From Mangrovimonas xylaniphaga (GTDB taxonomy: Bacteria; Bacteroidota; Bacteroidia; Flavobacteriales; Flavobacteriaceae), in NCBI RefSeq assembly GCF_001280435.1, contig NZ_LBIP01000016.1, positions 186,001 to 250,000 on the forward strand: a stretch of 64,000 nt of DNA, given 5' to 3'. Positions 50,403-59,357 of this stretch are shown here, piece after piece. A model generated the notes under the pieces. That model was given only the letters and a program-made list of their open reading frames with translations, was not told the DNA's origin and did not search any database. A program made the position numbers and the translations under genes. Every line of letters begins with the position of its first letter. Within the stretch, counting starts at the first letter, position 1.

Positions 50403-52337
50403 CTAAAGCTTTAGACCACCTTGGTAATCGCCAAGATTCATTTTTTGTAAGATCTCCAAAAAGTCAGAGTTGGATCGTAAATTTTCAAAATAAGGATCAT
50501 ATTTAATCATAAATAATTCGGCATTTTTTCTTCTAAAGGCAATTTCCAACCATTTTAGGGCATTTTCAGGTTCATCCAAGAAAGCAAATTTTTGAGCAAT
50601 CCAATAGGCATTATGCTGTACGCCCTCCGAATTTGCGTTATTGATATCCATATCATTGATCATCCTATAAACGCCTTTAACTCCGTCCTTTTCATAAGCC
50701 TCCAACATTGGCGGTATGTTCAACTCGAAGGCCTCAACAAATCCCCAACTTTCTTCCAATTGCCTCACAGCCTGATCATAATTACCCAATTCCGTATAGA
50801 TTTTAAAATCTACCCAATAAGCCCACATCCCTTTTGGAGCATACTCCTTAGCCTTTCGGGTTTCTTCCAAAGCCTTTTTAAAGTTATCCTCTTGAAGGTA
50901 AAACTCAGCACTCAACACTGCCGTAAATGCTGAGTTGGGATTCACCAATTGCGCCAACTCAATCATTTCACGAGCCTTTTCAAAATCTCCCAATACATAC
51001 TGCAGGTACATCGCATATTCGCTTATCGCATAATAATTGTTTGGATTCAACTTGACAGCCTCTTGGAACTCCGTTTCAGCTTTGGTCCAATTCCAATCGT
51101 AGGTTTCACTAACGTAGGCCATTACACGATGTGGTTCAGACAAGCTTTCATCCAATTCCATCGCCTTTATGGCTAATTCTTTTACCTGCTCCGCATCTTT
51201 TACGGTTGGTGTTGGCCAATTTTCCCAAAGATAACTTTCGGCCAAGCCTGAGTAGGCCAGAGCAAAGCCAGTGTCTTCTTCAATACATAAATTGAAATAC
51301 CTCCTTGCTAAATCTACATTTTCATCGTAGTACAAAGAATATAACGCCTTTATGTACAAATTATAAGCCTCAAGATTATCTGTAGGCACCTTATCAATCA
51401 GTTCCAATTCATGAGGGGACAATACCACGTTCAGTTCAGAAGCTATCAATCTTGAAATCTCACTTTCAAGTTCAAAAATATCTTGATACTCTCTATCAAA
51501 ATCCCTAAACCACAACTGCACATCTGTCTTGGAGTTGATTAAATGCACCCTAACACGTATTCTGTCTCCATGCTTCTGAACACTTCCCCCTAATATATAA
51601 TTAGCGTCCAAAGCAAAACCAATGTCTTGGGCAGATAGGTGCGAATCCCGATACATTTCTGTAGACTGACGCGATTTCACGATAAATTCCTGAACCTTCG
51701 ATAAGTGATTGATAATATCCTCCCGTATCCCATCTGCAAAATACTGGTTTTCGCTGTCATCACTTAAATTTTGAAACGGCAGAACCGCAATGGTTTTGTC
51801 TTCCCTTAAATGTATCGGCACATCTTCAATGTCAATTTTAGCCTTTGAATTATGATAAAACGAATAGCCTATTAGTATTACCAGAGCCACTACACTAACC
51901 CAAAACAATGGTGTAAATGTTTTCTTCTTCCTTTTAGGTGTTTCTAGTGCTTTTGAAGCAGGAATTTTAGGAGCTATGCCGTTTTTATGCTCATCTGTTT
52001 TTTTGAATTTGACCTCTCCAGGCGTGTAGCCATAGAAATCGCTGAAACAGGTATTGAAGTAAGTTGGACTATTAAAACCCACGCGATAGGCTATCTCTGA
52101 GGCGGTGGCCTCTTCATTTTGGAGCATTTCCAAAGCCTTTTCCAATCTGTATTCCCTTATAAATTGGCTAGAGGATTTTCCTAATAGCGTGTTGAGTTTT
52201 CTGTGCATTTGCGAACGGCTCATACCAACCTCATCTGCCAATTCCTGAACACCAAAATGTTCATTCGTAAAATTGGAGATTAAGATATTATTCAACCTTT
52301 CAACAAAAGCCTGATCCATAGATACCTGACCAGCCAT
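50403..52337 (-). CDS. Membrane-spanning AraC-HTH / FlgO-like / TPR regulator (paralogue B)
   Basis: A 644-residue paralogue of the protein at 47657-49588. The start at 52337 (MAGQVSMDQAFVERL) was chosen because it matches paralogue A; the longer frame adds 13 residues. Domain order is the same: AraC HTH (about 8-110, almost unchanged), TM helix (about 143-163, FTPLFWVSVVALVILIGYSF), TolB/FlgO-like region (IAVLPFQNLSDD, ILGGSVQKHGDRIRVRVHL) and TPR-like repeats. Identity is highest in the HTH and the FlgO-like part and lower in the TPR part, as expected if DNA targets are shared but the sensed signals differ. Confidence 0.88.
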   Translation of the reverse strand: MAGQVSMDQAFVERLNNILISNFTNEHFGVQELADEVGMSRSQMHRKLNTLLGKSSSQFIREYRLEKALEMLQNEEATASEIAYRVGFNSPTYFNTCFSDFYGYTPGEVKFKKTDEHKNGIAPKIPASKALETPKRKKKTFTPLFWVSVVALVILIGYSFYHNSKAKIDIEDVPIHLREDKTIAVLPFQNLSDDSENQYFADGIREDIINHLSKVQEFIVKSRQSTEMYRDSHLSAQDIGFALDANYILGGSVQKHGDRIRVRVHLINSKTDVQLWFRDFDREYQDIFELESEISRLIASELNVVLSPHELELIDKVPTDNLEAYNLYIKALYSLYYDENVDLARRYFNLCIEEDTGFALAYSGLAESYLWENWPTPTVKDAEQVKELAIKAMELDESLSEPHRVMAYVSETYDWNWTKAETEFQEAVKLNPNNYYAISEYAMYLQYVLGDFEKAREMIELAQLVNPNSAFTAVLSAEFYLQEDNFKKALEETRKAKEYAPKGMWAYWVDFKIYTELGNYDQAVRQLEESWGFVEAFELNIPPMLEAYEKDGVKGVYRMINDMDINNANSEGVQHNAYWIAQKFAFLDEPENALKWLEIAFRRKNAELFMIKYDPYFENLRSNSDFLEILQKMNLGDYQGGLKL

Positions 52338-52397
52338 ACGTTTAATTTTAAATCGATTAATTGGTTTAAAACCCAAACTTTAGAAAAGGGCTTACCT

Positions 52398-52405
52398 CTA
52401 AGATA
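52398..52405 (-). promoter_or_regulatory. -7 box of regulator paralogue B
   Basis: TATCTTAG on the minus strand in the same conserved block as paralogue A; the box lies 61 bases from the ATG at 52337. Confidence 0.5.
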
Positions 52406-52442
52406 CGAAAAATTGACAAGCCAATTTTTTTAGGTAAAAAGC

Positions 52443-52470
52443 AAAAAAGCACAACCGAAGTTGTGCTTTT
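52443..52470 (-). terminator. Terminator after DUF2911 gene
   Basis: AAAAGCACAAC-TTCG-GTTGTGCTTTT on the minus strand with a following T run, 30 bases after the stop at 52500. Confidence 0.88.
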
Positions 52471-52499
52471 AAGAAACTATATCGCCACAGTATTGAATC

Positions 52500-53348
52500 T
52501 TACATAGCGCCCCACTCCTTCAGTGAGTCCATGTTCATTTTTACATAATCGTCGTTTCCAGCAGCCTTAGCTCCTTCCATAGATTTTTTTGCCAATGCAA
52601 TTGCACCATCTTTATCACCGGCCTTAGCATAAATCAAGGACTGTTGTCTTAATTGCCAAAATGCAGGTTCACTGCTCATAGCCATTGATTTATCAATCCA
52701 TTCTTTAGCTTGCTTGATATCTTTCCCTTCTTGATAGTAATAAACAGACGCCGCAAAATAATCTTCTGCTTTTGGCGATCCAGCTAAAGCCTCATTAATG
52801 GAAGCCAAAACTTTAGTATCTGTTGGTACTTCAAAAGGAATTGCCACATAGGTCTTTTCCCAGAAAATTTCCAAAGTAGCACTGCTATTGGTAATGTTGT
52901 TGATATCAAAACTAAAGGATTCCACATTGAAAGACATTGGAGAAGCCTTCGCCTTGATTATGGCTGCCACTTTACTCTCATCCCACTTTTGAGGAGTTCC
53001 CCAATTTTCGGTATCGCTGTATAAATAAACTTCCCATAAACTCTTTCCCGGTTTTGTAAAAAGTGCATAAGAACCTGCTTTTACAGTTTGGTTTCCAAAA
53101 GTGACATCATCGCTAAAAGTGATAATGGTATTTTTGTTGGCTCCAGTTCTCCACAGTTTGTCGTATGGCACCAAATCGCCAAAAACGGTTCTACCTTTTA
53201 CTCCTGGTCTGGAATATTGAATGGAAATATCGGTTAAACCTACCTTTTGTTCCAATTTACAAGCTGGACTGGATTGTGGCGTTGTAACCTGTGCCCTCAC
53301 ATGAAAGGAGGCTGTTAATATCAACGCAATAAGTAATAATTTTTTCAT
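52500..53348 (-). CDS. Exported DUF2911 domain protein
   Basis: A 282-residue protein with a signal peptide (about 1-19, ending FHVRAQ). The DUF2911 domain (about 25-175) carries PACKLEQKVGLTDISIQYSR, the RTVFGDLVPYDKLWRTGANK signature and SYALFTKPGKSLWEVYLY. The C-terminal third holds TPR-like helices (WIDKSMAMSSEPAFWQLRQ, GAIALAKKSMEGAKAAG). Common in Bacteroidota and probably periplasmic; function not established. Transcribed alone, ending in a strong terminator. Confidence 0.88.
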   Translation of the reverse strand: MKKLLLIALILTASFHVRAQVTTPQSSPACKLEQKVGLTDISIQYSRPGVKGRTVFGDLVPYDKLWRTGANKNTIITFSDDVTFGNQTVKAGSYALFTKPGKSLWEVYLYSDTENWGTPQKWDESKVAAIIKAKASPMSFNVESFSFDINNITNSSATLEIFWEKTYVAIPFEVPTDTKVLASINEALAGSPKAEDYFAASVYYYQEGKDIKQAKEWIDKSMAMSSEPAFWQLRQQSLIYAKAGDKDGAIALAKKSMEGAKAAGNDDYVKMNMDSLKEWGAM

Positions 53349-53559
53349 GGTTTAATTGATTTAATGTTTAAAATGTGCAACTAAAATTACAAATTAGATA
53401 AACTGGCATTTGTTAACAAAAGCTTAAATTAAAATTGCCAGCTAATCTTCCTGTTAAATATACACAAAACTATCTTCTTGAATTACAATAATTTCTAACT
53501 TAAATTCTCAAAATTAAATAGGCCTCAAAAAATCTAAAAACTCAACAATATGTTAATTT

Positions 53560-53602
53560 TGTCTAATTTCAATTTCAAATAGTTAGACATTTTGTAATTT
53601 TA
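53560..53602 (+). promoter_or_regulatory. Inverted-repeat operator and -7 box of the TetR/photolyase operon
   Basis: TGTCTAA (53560-53566) and TTAGACA (53583-53589) form a perfect 7-base inverted repeat with a 16-base spacer. A likely -7 box TAATTTTA (53595-53602) follows, 15 bases before the ATG at 53617. The repeat overlies the -33 region, where a repressor or MerR-type activator would sit. Confidence 0.55.
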
Positions 53603-53616
53603 TAAAAAATAGAGGT

Positions 53617-54273
53617 ATGGCCAAAAAGAACACTCCCAAAAAAATGGATTTAGTGGATTTGTACATGGATTATGTTCTAGAACATAATGCACCTCCCAAG
53701 TCCGTATATCAATTCTCAAAGTTGAACAGTTTTGAAGAAAGCACATTCTATGAATACTTCAGCTCCTTTGACGCCATAGAAGCTTACGTTTTCAAGGCTT
53801 TTTTTGAACATACCATCAAAACGCTTCACAACAGTGCTGAATACGAAACTTACGATGCCAAAAACAAACTGCTCAGTTTCTATTTTACCTTTTTTGAAAA
53901 CCTTACGGCCAATAGGAGTTTTGTAATGTATGTCTTGGAAAAATATAAAGCGAACCTGAAACAGCTAAAACACCTCCAACCACTAAAAGAAGTGTTTACT
54001 CATTACATAGACGAACTTGACATCAAAAAACTTGATATGGTAAAAGGTCAACTTCTTAAAATTCAAAACAAAGCCATGAAAGAAGGTGCTTGGGTGCAGA
54101 TATTACTCACCTTAAAGTTTTGGATGGAAGATACTTCTGCTAGTTTCAGTAAAACTGATATCTATATAGAAAAGTCCATCAATACAAGTTTCGACATCAT
54201 TGACACTACCCCAATAAACAGTCTCATGGATTTTGGGAAATTTATTTTTAAAGAACGCTTCCAAACCAAATAA
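53617..54273 (+). CDS. TetR-like transcriptional regulator (atypical HTH)
   Basis: A 218-residue protein. The N-terminal part (about 8-60) keeps the TetR layout in weakened form: LVDLYMDYVLEHNAPPKSVYQFSKLNSFEESTFYEYFSSFDAIEAYVF, read in order as helix, turn, recognition helix and the YF hinge. The rest is an all-helical ligand-binding domain. It is the first gene of the operon that continues with the ABC1 kinase (4-base spacing). The adjacent inverted repeat suggests autoregulation. The atypical recognition helix leaves some chance that it is a TetR-derived protein without DNA binding. Confidence 0.75.
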   Translation: MAKKNTPKKMDLVDLYMDYVLEHNAPPKSVYQFSKLNSFEESTFYEYFSSFDAIEAYVFKAFFEHTIKTLHNSAEYETYDAKNKLLSFYFTFFENLTANRSFVMYVLEKYKANLKQLKHLQPLKEVFTHYIDELDIKKLDMVKGQLLKIQNKAMKEGAWVQILLTLKFWMEDTSASFSKTDIYIEKSINTSFDIIDTTPINSLMDFGKFIFKERFQTK

Positions 54274-54277
54274 GACC

Positions 54278-55597
54278 ATGAAGACCATTGATAAAATTCC
54301 AACATCAAAAATTGAGCGGGCTTCCAAATTGGTTGCTACGGGAGCCAAAGTTGGTGTAAACTATCTAAAATATTACGGTGATAAGCTCACCAAAACAGAA
54401 CAGGAAGCCAAATCTAGGTTAGACCAAAATAATGCCGAAGACATCTACGACAGTTTAAAGCAGCTTAAAGGAAGTGCCCTGAAGGTTGCCCAAATGTTGA
54501 GCATGGAAAAAAGCATCCTGCCGCAGGCCTATGTAGAGAAGTTTTCATTGGCACAATTTTCTGTGCCGCCGCTCTCCCCTGCCTTGGTAACGAAAACCTT
54601 TAAAACCTATTTTAAAAAATCGCCTCACGAAATCTATGATAAGTTCAACCCAAATTCGGTAAACGCTGCCAGTATTGGTCAAGTACACCTAGCCGAAAAA
54701 GATGGTAAAAAACTGGCTGTTAAGATTCAATATCCCGGAGTGGCGGAAAGTATTCAATCAGATTTGGCCATGGTGAAACCTATTGCCATTAAAATGTTCA
54801 ACATTAAAGGAAAGGACTCCGATAAATATTTCAAGGAAGTGGAAGGCAAATTGATAGAGGAAACCAACTATATCCTTGAATTGCAACAAAGCAAGGAAGT
54901 GGCCAAAGCCTGCCGGAATATTCCAAACCTTCAGTTTCCTCAATATTACGAAGCACTTTCTTCCGAGCGCATCATCACCATGGATTATATGGAAGGTGAG
55001 CACCTTTCGGAATTCATTTCAAGGAATAGCAATCAAGAATTGGCCAACACCCTCGGGCAAGCGCTTTGGGACTTTTATATGTTTCAAATCCACACACTGA
55101 AAAAGGTGCATGCCGATCCGCATCCTGGAAACTTCTTGGTTTCCAAAACCGGAGAATTGATTGCTTTGGATTTTGGATGTATGAAAACCATTCCAGAAGA
55201 TTTTTACAACCCCTATTTTGAACTGGCAGATCCAAACATATTAAATGACTCAGAAATGTTTAAAGCAAAAATGTTGGAACTGGAAATATTGCGCCCAGAA
55301 GATTCGAAAGAAGAAATGGAATTTTTCACAGCCATGTTCCATGACATTCTGCAATTGTTTACACAACCCCTGCAAACAGAGACCTTCGATTTTTCCGATG
55401 CCAACTTCTTTGGAAAAATTGCCAATCTTGGAGAGTCCTATGCCAAAAACACCGATTTGCGAAAAATGAATGGCAACCGAGGCTCCCAACATTTCATCTA
55501 CATCAACAGATCCTTTTTTGGACTTTATAGTTTGATGTTTGATCTGAAGGCAAAAAATGTGAAGATCTCCAATTTTGAAACACTAAAACACCCATGA
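54278..55597 (+). CDS. ABC1/UbiB-type atypical kinase (AarF family)
   Basis: A 439-residue protein of the ABC1/ADCK atypical kinase family. The start at 54278 (MKTIDKIPTSKIERASKLVATG) is taken because the longer frame overlaps the TetR gene. Motifs: MLSMEKSILPQAYVEKFS (KxGQ-like region, here degenerate), NAASIGQVHLAEKDGKKLAVKIQYPG (Ala-rich loop and catalytic Lys), ETNYILELQQ, HADPHPGNFLV (catalytic loop) and ALDFGCMKT (DFG). The family supports ubiquinone or other isoprenoid-lipid metabolism through ATPase activity. Whether it does so in a menaquinone-using Flavobacteriaceae is unclear. It overlaps the next gene by four bases. Confidence 0.9.
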   Translation: MKTIDKIPTSKIERASKLVATGAKVGVNYLKYYGDKLTKTEQEAKSRLDQNNAEDIYDSLKQLKGSALKVAQMLSMEKSILPQAYVEKFSLAQFSVPPLSPALVTKTFKTYFKKSPHEIYDKFNPNSVNAASIGQVHLAEKDGKKLAVKIQYPGVAESIQSDLAMVKPIAIKMFNIKGKDSDKYFKEVEGKLIEETNYILELQQSKEVAKACRNIPNLQFPQYYEALSSERIITMDYMEGEHLSEFISRNSNQELANTLGQALWDFYMFQIHTLKKVHADPHPGNFLVSKTGELIALDFGCMKTIPEDFYNPYFELADPNILNDSEMFKAKMLELEILRPEDSKEEMEFFTAMFHDILQLFTQPLQTETFDFSDANFFGKIANLGESYAKNTDLRKMNGNRGSQHFIYINRSFFGLYSLMFDLKAKNVKISNFETLKHP

Positions 55598-57045
55598 AAA
55601 TTCTGCTAACCGGTGTAACGGGCTATATAGGCAAACGTTTAATGCCAATCCTTTTGGAACAGGGGCATCAATTGGTTTGCGCTGTAAGGGACCGCTACCG
55701 TGTGGATGAACATTACTTGGAGGATTCCAACATAGAGGTTGTGGAAGTAGACTTCCTTAAACCAGAGACTTTATCTAATATTCCAAACAACATTGAAGCC
55801 GCTTATTATTTAATCCATTCCATGTCTAATTCCTCTAGTGATTTTGAAGAACTGGAAGCCCAATGTGCCCTAAATTTTAAAAGCCGTTTAGAAACCACTC
55901 AAGTTAAACAAGTTATTTTTTTAGGTGGTATTTCAAACGATGAGAATCTCTCAAAACATTTGCGTTCCAGAAAACAGGTGGCAGATCTTCTGAAGTCAAA
56001 TAAATATGCTACGACTATTTTTAAGGCTGGAATTATTGTAGGATCCGGAAGCTCCTCCTTTGAAATCATTAGGGATTTGGTGGAAAAACTACCGGTTATG
56101 GTAGCCCCAAAATGGCTGCATACCAAAACGCAACCACTTGCCATTCGGGATGTGCTGGCTTACCTGTCCAAAAGTCTTGGCAACACACAATTATACAATA
56201 AAACCTATGACATTTTCGGACCAGAAATCATGACCTACAAAGAGATGTTGCTCCAGTTTGCTGAAGTGAGAAAGCTAAAACGGTATATTTTAACCGTTCC
56301 GGTAATGACTCCAAAATTGTCTTCCTATTGGCTGTATTTTGTCACTTCCACCTCCTACACCCTCGCCTGTAATTTGGTGGACAGCATGGGCGTGCCAATT
56401 ATAGGGAAACCCAGCAACATCAACACCCTTTTAAATATTCACCCGATTACCTACAAAGAAGCGGTGACACTGGCATTTGAAAAGATTGAACAAAACAGCA
56501 TTCTCTCTAGCTGGAAGGATTCATTTATAAGCAGTGGCGAGCTAAAAAGCAATTCACATAAATATATCAACGTTCCAAAATTTGGCTGCTTTAAAGATTA
56601 TAAGGAGCGTAAAGTACAAAACATCCCACTAACGTTGTCTAGAATTTGGGCCATTGGAGGTGAAACAGGCTGGTATTATGGAAGTTTTCTATGGAATATC
56701 AGAGGGTACCTAGATAAACTAGCGGGAGGTATCGGTCTTCGAAGAGGGCGTACTAATCCCGACGAACTTCATACTGGCGATGCCTTGGATTTTTGGCGTG
56801 TGATTTTTGCCGACAAGGATAAAATGAAATTATTGCTCTATGCCGAAATGCGTCTTCCTGGAGAAGCTTGGCTTGAATTCAAGATTGAAAACAATATCCT
56901 TAAACAAACGGCCACCTTCAGGCCAAGAGGACTTGCGGGAAGATTGTATTGGTACAGCGTACTCCCCTTTCACTTGTTCATTTTCAATGGGATGATTTCA
57001 AAATTAGCCTGTCCTTTTAATGCTAAACCTCAAAACGTGTCTTAA
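55594..57045 (+). CDS. SDR-like NAD(P)-binding protein with DUF2867-type C-terminal domain
   Basis: A 483-residue protein. The N-terminal extended-SDR/NmrA-like fold (about 1-300) has MKILLTGVTGYIGKRLMPILL (GxxGxxG), VEVDFLKPETL and FLGGISND. The C-terminal domain (about 330-475) matches DUF2867: SRIWAIGGETGWYYGSFLWNIRGYLDKL, RRGRTNPDELHTGDALDFWRV, and a final helix-rich RGLAGRLYWYSVLPFHLFIF. The combined architecture recurs beside photolyase and cryptochrome genes in my memory of other genomes, which supports the light-stress reading. Its start overlaps the kinase stop by four bases. Confidence 0.85.
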   Translation: MKILLTGVTGYIGKRLMPILLEQGHQLVCAVRDRYRVDEHYLEDSNIEVVEVDFLKPETLSNIPNNIEAAYYLIHSMSNSSSDFEELEAQCALNFKSRLETTQVKQVIFLGGISNDENLSKHLRSRKQVADLLKSNKYATTIFKAGIIVGSGSSSFEIIRDLVEKLPVMVAPKWLHTKTQPLAIRDVLAYLSKSLGNTQLYNKTYDIFGPEIMTYKEMLLQFAEVRKLKRYILTVPVMTPKLSSYWLYFVTSTSYTLACNLVDSMGVPIIGKPSNINTLLNIHPITYKEAVTLAFEKIEQNSILSSWKDSFISSGELKSNSHKYINVPKFGCFKDYKERKVQNIPLTLSRIWAIGGETGWYYGSFLWNIRGYLDKLAGGIGLRRGRTNPDELHTGDALDFWRVIFADKDKMKLLLYAEMRLPGEAWLEFKIENNILKQTATFRPRGLAGRLYWYSVLPFHLFIFNGMISKLACPFNAKPQNVS

Positions 57046-57190
57046 ACAATCTTCCTTTGCAAACATCTTTTAGAAATAGTAAATTATATCACGATTTAAT
57101 TATCAATTCTCAAAAAACGGAAAGAAAGGAATTCAAAAGTTTTCCTCTCTCTAACATTACTCGTATTTTATATTTCTAAAAATCAACTAT

Positions 57191-58132
57191 ATGACTTTTA
57201 TAAGACGTTACATTACTCCATTTTTAATTATCCTCCTAGCAATTTTTCTTCCAAAATTCAACCTACCTTTTATTCAAAATTCAGAGAATGTCCATTACGT
57301 GATGCGTAAAATTAGTTCCATTTTATTCATCATCGCCATAACATGGACGATTATTGTATTGTTAAGGGTTTTTAAAAAGAATTATCTTGAAAATTACGAC
57401 CTCAACCAAGAAGACAACCTACAGGCCCGAAAGCTTTATACACAGTTCAACATTTTGGAGCGCATCATCATTTTTGTCATCATCACCATTGCCATAGGCT
57501 CTGGATTGATGCTCTTTGAAGGCGTTAGAAAATTTGGGCTTAGTGTCTTTGCTTCGGCGGGTATTGCGGGAATCATCCTTGGGTTTGCAGCCCAAAAAGC
57601 CCTGGCAACTATTCTAGCAGGAATGCAAATTGCCATTTCACAACCCATCCGTTTGGACGATGTATTGGTGGTGGAAGGTGAATGGGGCTGGGTAGAAGAA
57701 ATTACCTTAACCTTTGTGGTAGTAAGAATTTGGGATAAACGTAGACTGGTGTTGCCAACTACCTATTTTATTGAAAAGCCCTTCCAAAACTGGACCAGAA
57801 CTACCGCCGAAATCTTAGGAACCGTATTTATATACACCGATTACAATATCGATTTTGACGCTCTCAGAAAGGAACTTGCCCGTCTATTGGAAAACACGCC
57901 TTTATGGGATCAAAAGGTAAATGTACTTCAGGTGACGGATTCCAAAGAATTCAGTGTAGAAATACGGGCTCTTATGAGTGCCAAAAACTCTCCTGAAGCT
58001 TGGGATTTACGCGTGTACGTTAGAGAAGGCCTAATTAAGTTTATACAACAAAACTTTCCAGATAGCCTGCCTAGAACCCGTGTATCTATTTTAAATGATT
58101 TTGATAAGAAGACAGAAATAAAACAATCATGA
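57191..58132 (+). CDS. MscS-type mechanosensitive channel
   Basis: A 313-residue inner-membrane channel. Four hydrophobic helices (ITPFLIILLAIFLP, SSILFIIAITWTIIVLL, LERIIIFVIITIAIGSGLML, and the pore helix SVFASAGIAGIILGFAAQKALATILAG) are followed by the cytosolic beta domain (ISQPIRLDDVLVVEGEWGWVEEITLTFVVVRIWDKRRLVLPTTYFI in order) and an alpha/beta domain. Length and layout fit canonical MscS, unlike the minimal form at 39916-40446. Stands 145 bases after the SDR gene and overlaps the next SDR by four bases. Confidence 0.92.
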   Translation: MTFIRRYITPFLIILLAIFLPKFNLPFIQNSENVHYVMRKISSILFIIAITWTIIVLLRVFKKNYLENYDLNQEDNLQARKLYTQFNILERIIIFVIITIAIGSGLMLFEGVRKFGLSVFASAGIAGIILGFAAQKALATILAGMQIAISQPIRLDDVLVVEGEWGWVEEITLTFVVVRIWDKRRLVLPTTYFIEKPFQNWTRTTAEILGTVFIYTDYNIDFDALRKELARLLENTPLWDQKVNVLQVTDSKEFSVEIRALMSAKNSPEAWDLRVYVREGLIKFIQQNFPDSLPRTRVSILNDFDKKTEIKQS

Positions 58133-58812
58133 AAACTGTAATTATTGTAGGCGGAAGCAAAGGTATTGGCAATGCCATCCTGAATACTTTGTTGGAAACC
58201 CATCAGGTCATCAATATTAGTAGAAGTGCCCCGCAAGTGACACATCAAAACCTGACACACTACGCTTGCGACATTTTAACCGATGAATTACCCAATATTG
58301 AACAGGCCGATGCTTTGGTATATTGCCCAGGGAGTATCAATCTAAAACCCTTTCCTAGATTAACCTTGGATGATTTTAGATCCGATTTTGAGATAAACGT
58401 TCTTGGAGCTGTAAAATCCATACAACAATATTTACCTATTTTAAAAAACAGCCAAGCTCCCTCTATTTTGTTGTTTAGTACCGTAGCTTCCAAATTGGGC
58501 ATGCCTTTTCATTCCAGTATTGCGGTTGCAAAATCAGGAGTTGAAGGTTTGGTAAAATCCCTTGGAGCCGAACTTGCCCCTAGTATCAGAATCAATGCCA
58601 TTGCCCCAACTGTTACCGATACGGAATTAGCCTCCAAACTATTGCGAAATGACAAAATGATTGCCAATATTGTTGAAAGGCATCCCCTTAAAAAATTCTT
58701 AAATCCACAAGAAGTTGCCGATTTAGCCGTATTTTTATTATCAGAGAAATCTGCTTCAATATCTGGCCAAATCTTCCAAATGGACTGTGGTATCACATCC
58801 TTTAAAATTTAA
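58129..58812 (+). CDS. Short-chain dehydrogenase/reductase (classical SDR)
   Basis: A 227-residue classical SDR. It starts MKTVIIVGGSKGIGNAILNTL (GxxxGxG), with the helix YCPGSINLKPF (NAG equivalent altered to CPG), catalytic Ser in LLFSTVASKLG and a C-terminal QMDCGI. The catalytic Tyr/Lys pair is less regular: the segment reads HSSIAVAKSGVEGL, with the usual YxxxK Tyr replaced by Ser or Ile while the Lys remains. The active site is therefore non-standard and the reaction, if any, unclear. Four-base overlap with the MscS gene; the peroxidase gene follows after 5 bases. Confidence 0.85.
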   Translation: MKTVIIVGGSKGIGNAILNTLLETHQVINISRSAPQVTHQNLTHYACDILTDELPNIEQADALVYCPGSINLKPFPRLTLDDFRSDFEINVLGAVKSIQQYLPILKNSQAPSILLFSTVASKLGMPFHSSIAVAKSGVEGLVKSLGAELAPSIRINAIAPTVTDTELASKLLRNDKMIANIVERHPLKKFLNPQEVADLAVFLLSEKSASISGQIFQMDCGITSFKI

Positions 58813-58817
58813 AATTC

Positions 58818-59357
58818 ATGCGCACCTTAATACTCATAGTAACTATGTTTTCAATGTTTAAAACATCTTCCCAAACAGCACCAAAACAGTCTATTTACGA
58901 CATCAAAATAAACAGCATCGACAATACGCCAATTAATCTATCTGATTACAAAGGCAAAAAAATCCTATTTGTTAATGTCGCTTCCGAATGTGGGTTTACA
59001 CCTCAATATGAAGAGTTGGAAGAACTCTATGAAACCTACAAAGACCAATTGATGATCATCGGACTTCCATGTAACCAATTTGGAGGTCAGGAACCAGGTA
59101 ATGCTGATGAAATCAAAACATTTTGTGAAAGAAATTACGGTGTGACCTTTTTAATCACCGAAAAGATTGATGTGAAGGGAGACCAACAACATCCGCTGTA
59201 CCAATGGCTCACGAACAAAGACATTAACGGTGTTTCAAGTTCTGGTGTGAAATGGAATTTCCAAAAATATCTGGTGGATGAAAATGGACACTTAGTAGAC
59301 TATTACTATTCTATCACCAAACCACTAAGCAAGAAAATCACAAAACACCTACAATGA
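58818..59357 (+). CDS. Glutathione peroxidase family thiol peroxidase (second copy)
   Basis: A 179-residue GPx-type peroxidase. A short hydrophobic start (MRTLILIVTMFSMFKTSS) may be a signal peptide without a lipobox. Active-site pieces: NVASECGFTPQYEELEEL (peroxidatic Cys), LPCNQFGGQEPGNADEIKTFC (Gln and a second Cys), and VKWNFQKYLV (Trp). It resembles the copy at 30666-31268 closely but lacks that copy's lipid anchor. Overlaps the TspO gene by four bases. Confidence 0.92.
   Translation: MRTLILIVTMFSMFKTSSQTAPKQSIYDIKINSIDNTPINLSDYKGKKILFVNVASECGFTPQYEELEELYETYKDQLMIIGLPCNQFGGQEPGNADEIKTFCERNYGVTFLITEKIDVKGDQQHPLYQWLTNKDINGVSSSGVKWNFQKYLVDENGHLVDYYYSITKPLSKKITKHLQ

Noticed and set aside
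58129-58812. Calling this SDR a pseudogene because of the missing catalytic Tyr
   Set aside because: The frame is complete, overlaps its neighbours by coupling and keeps the fold motifs, so altered function is more likely than decay.
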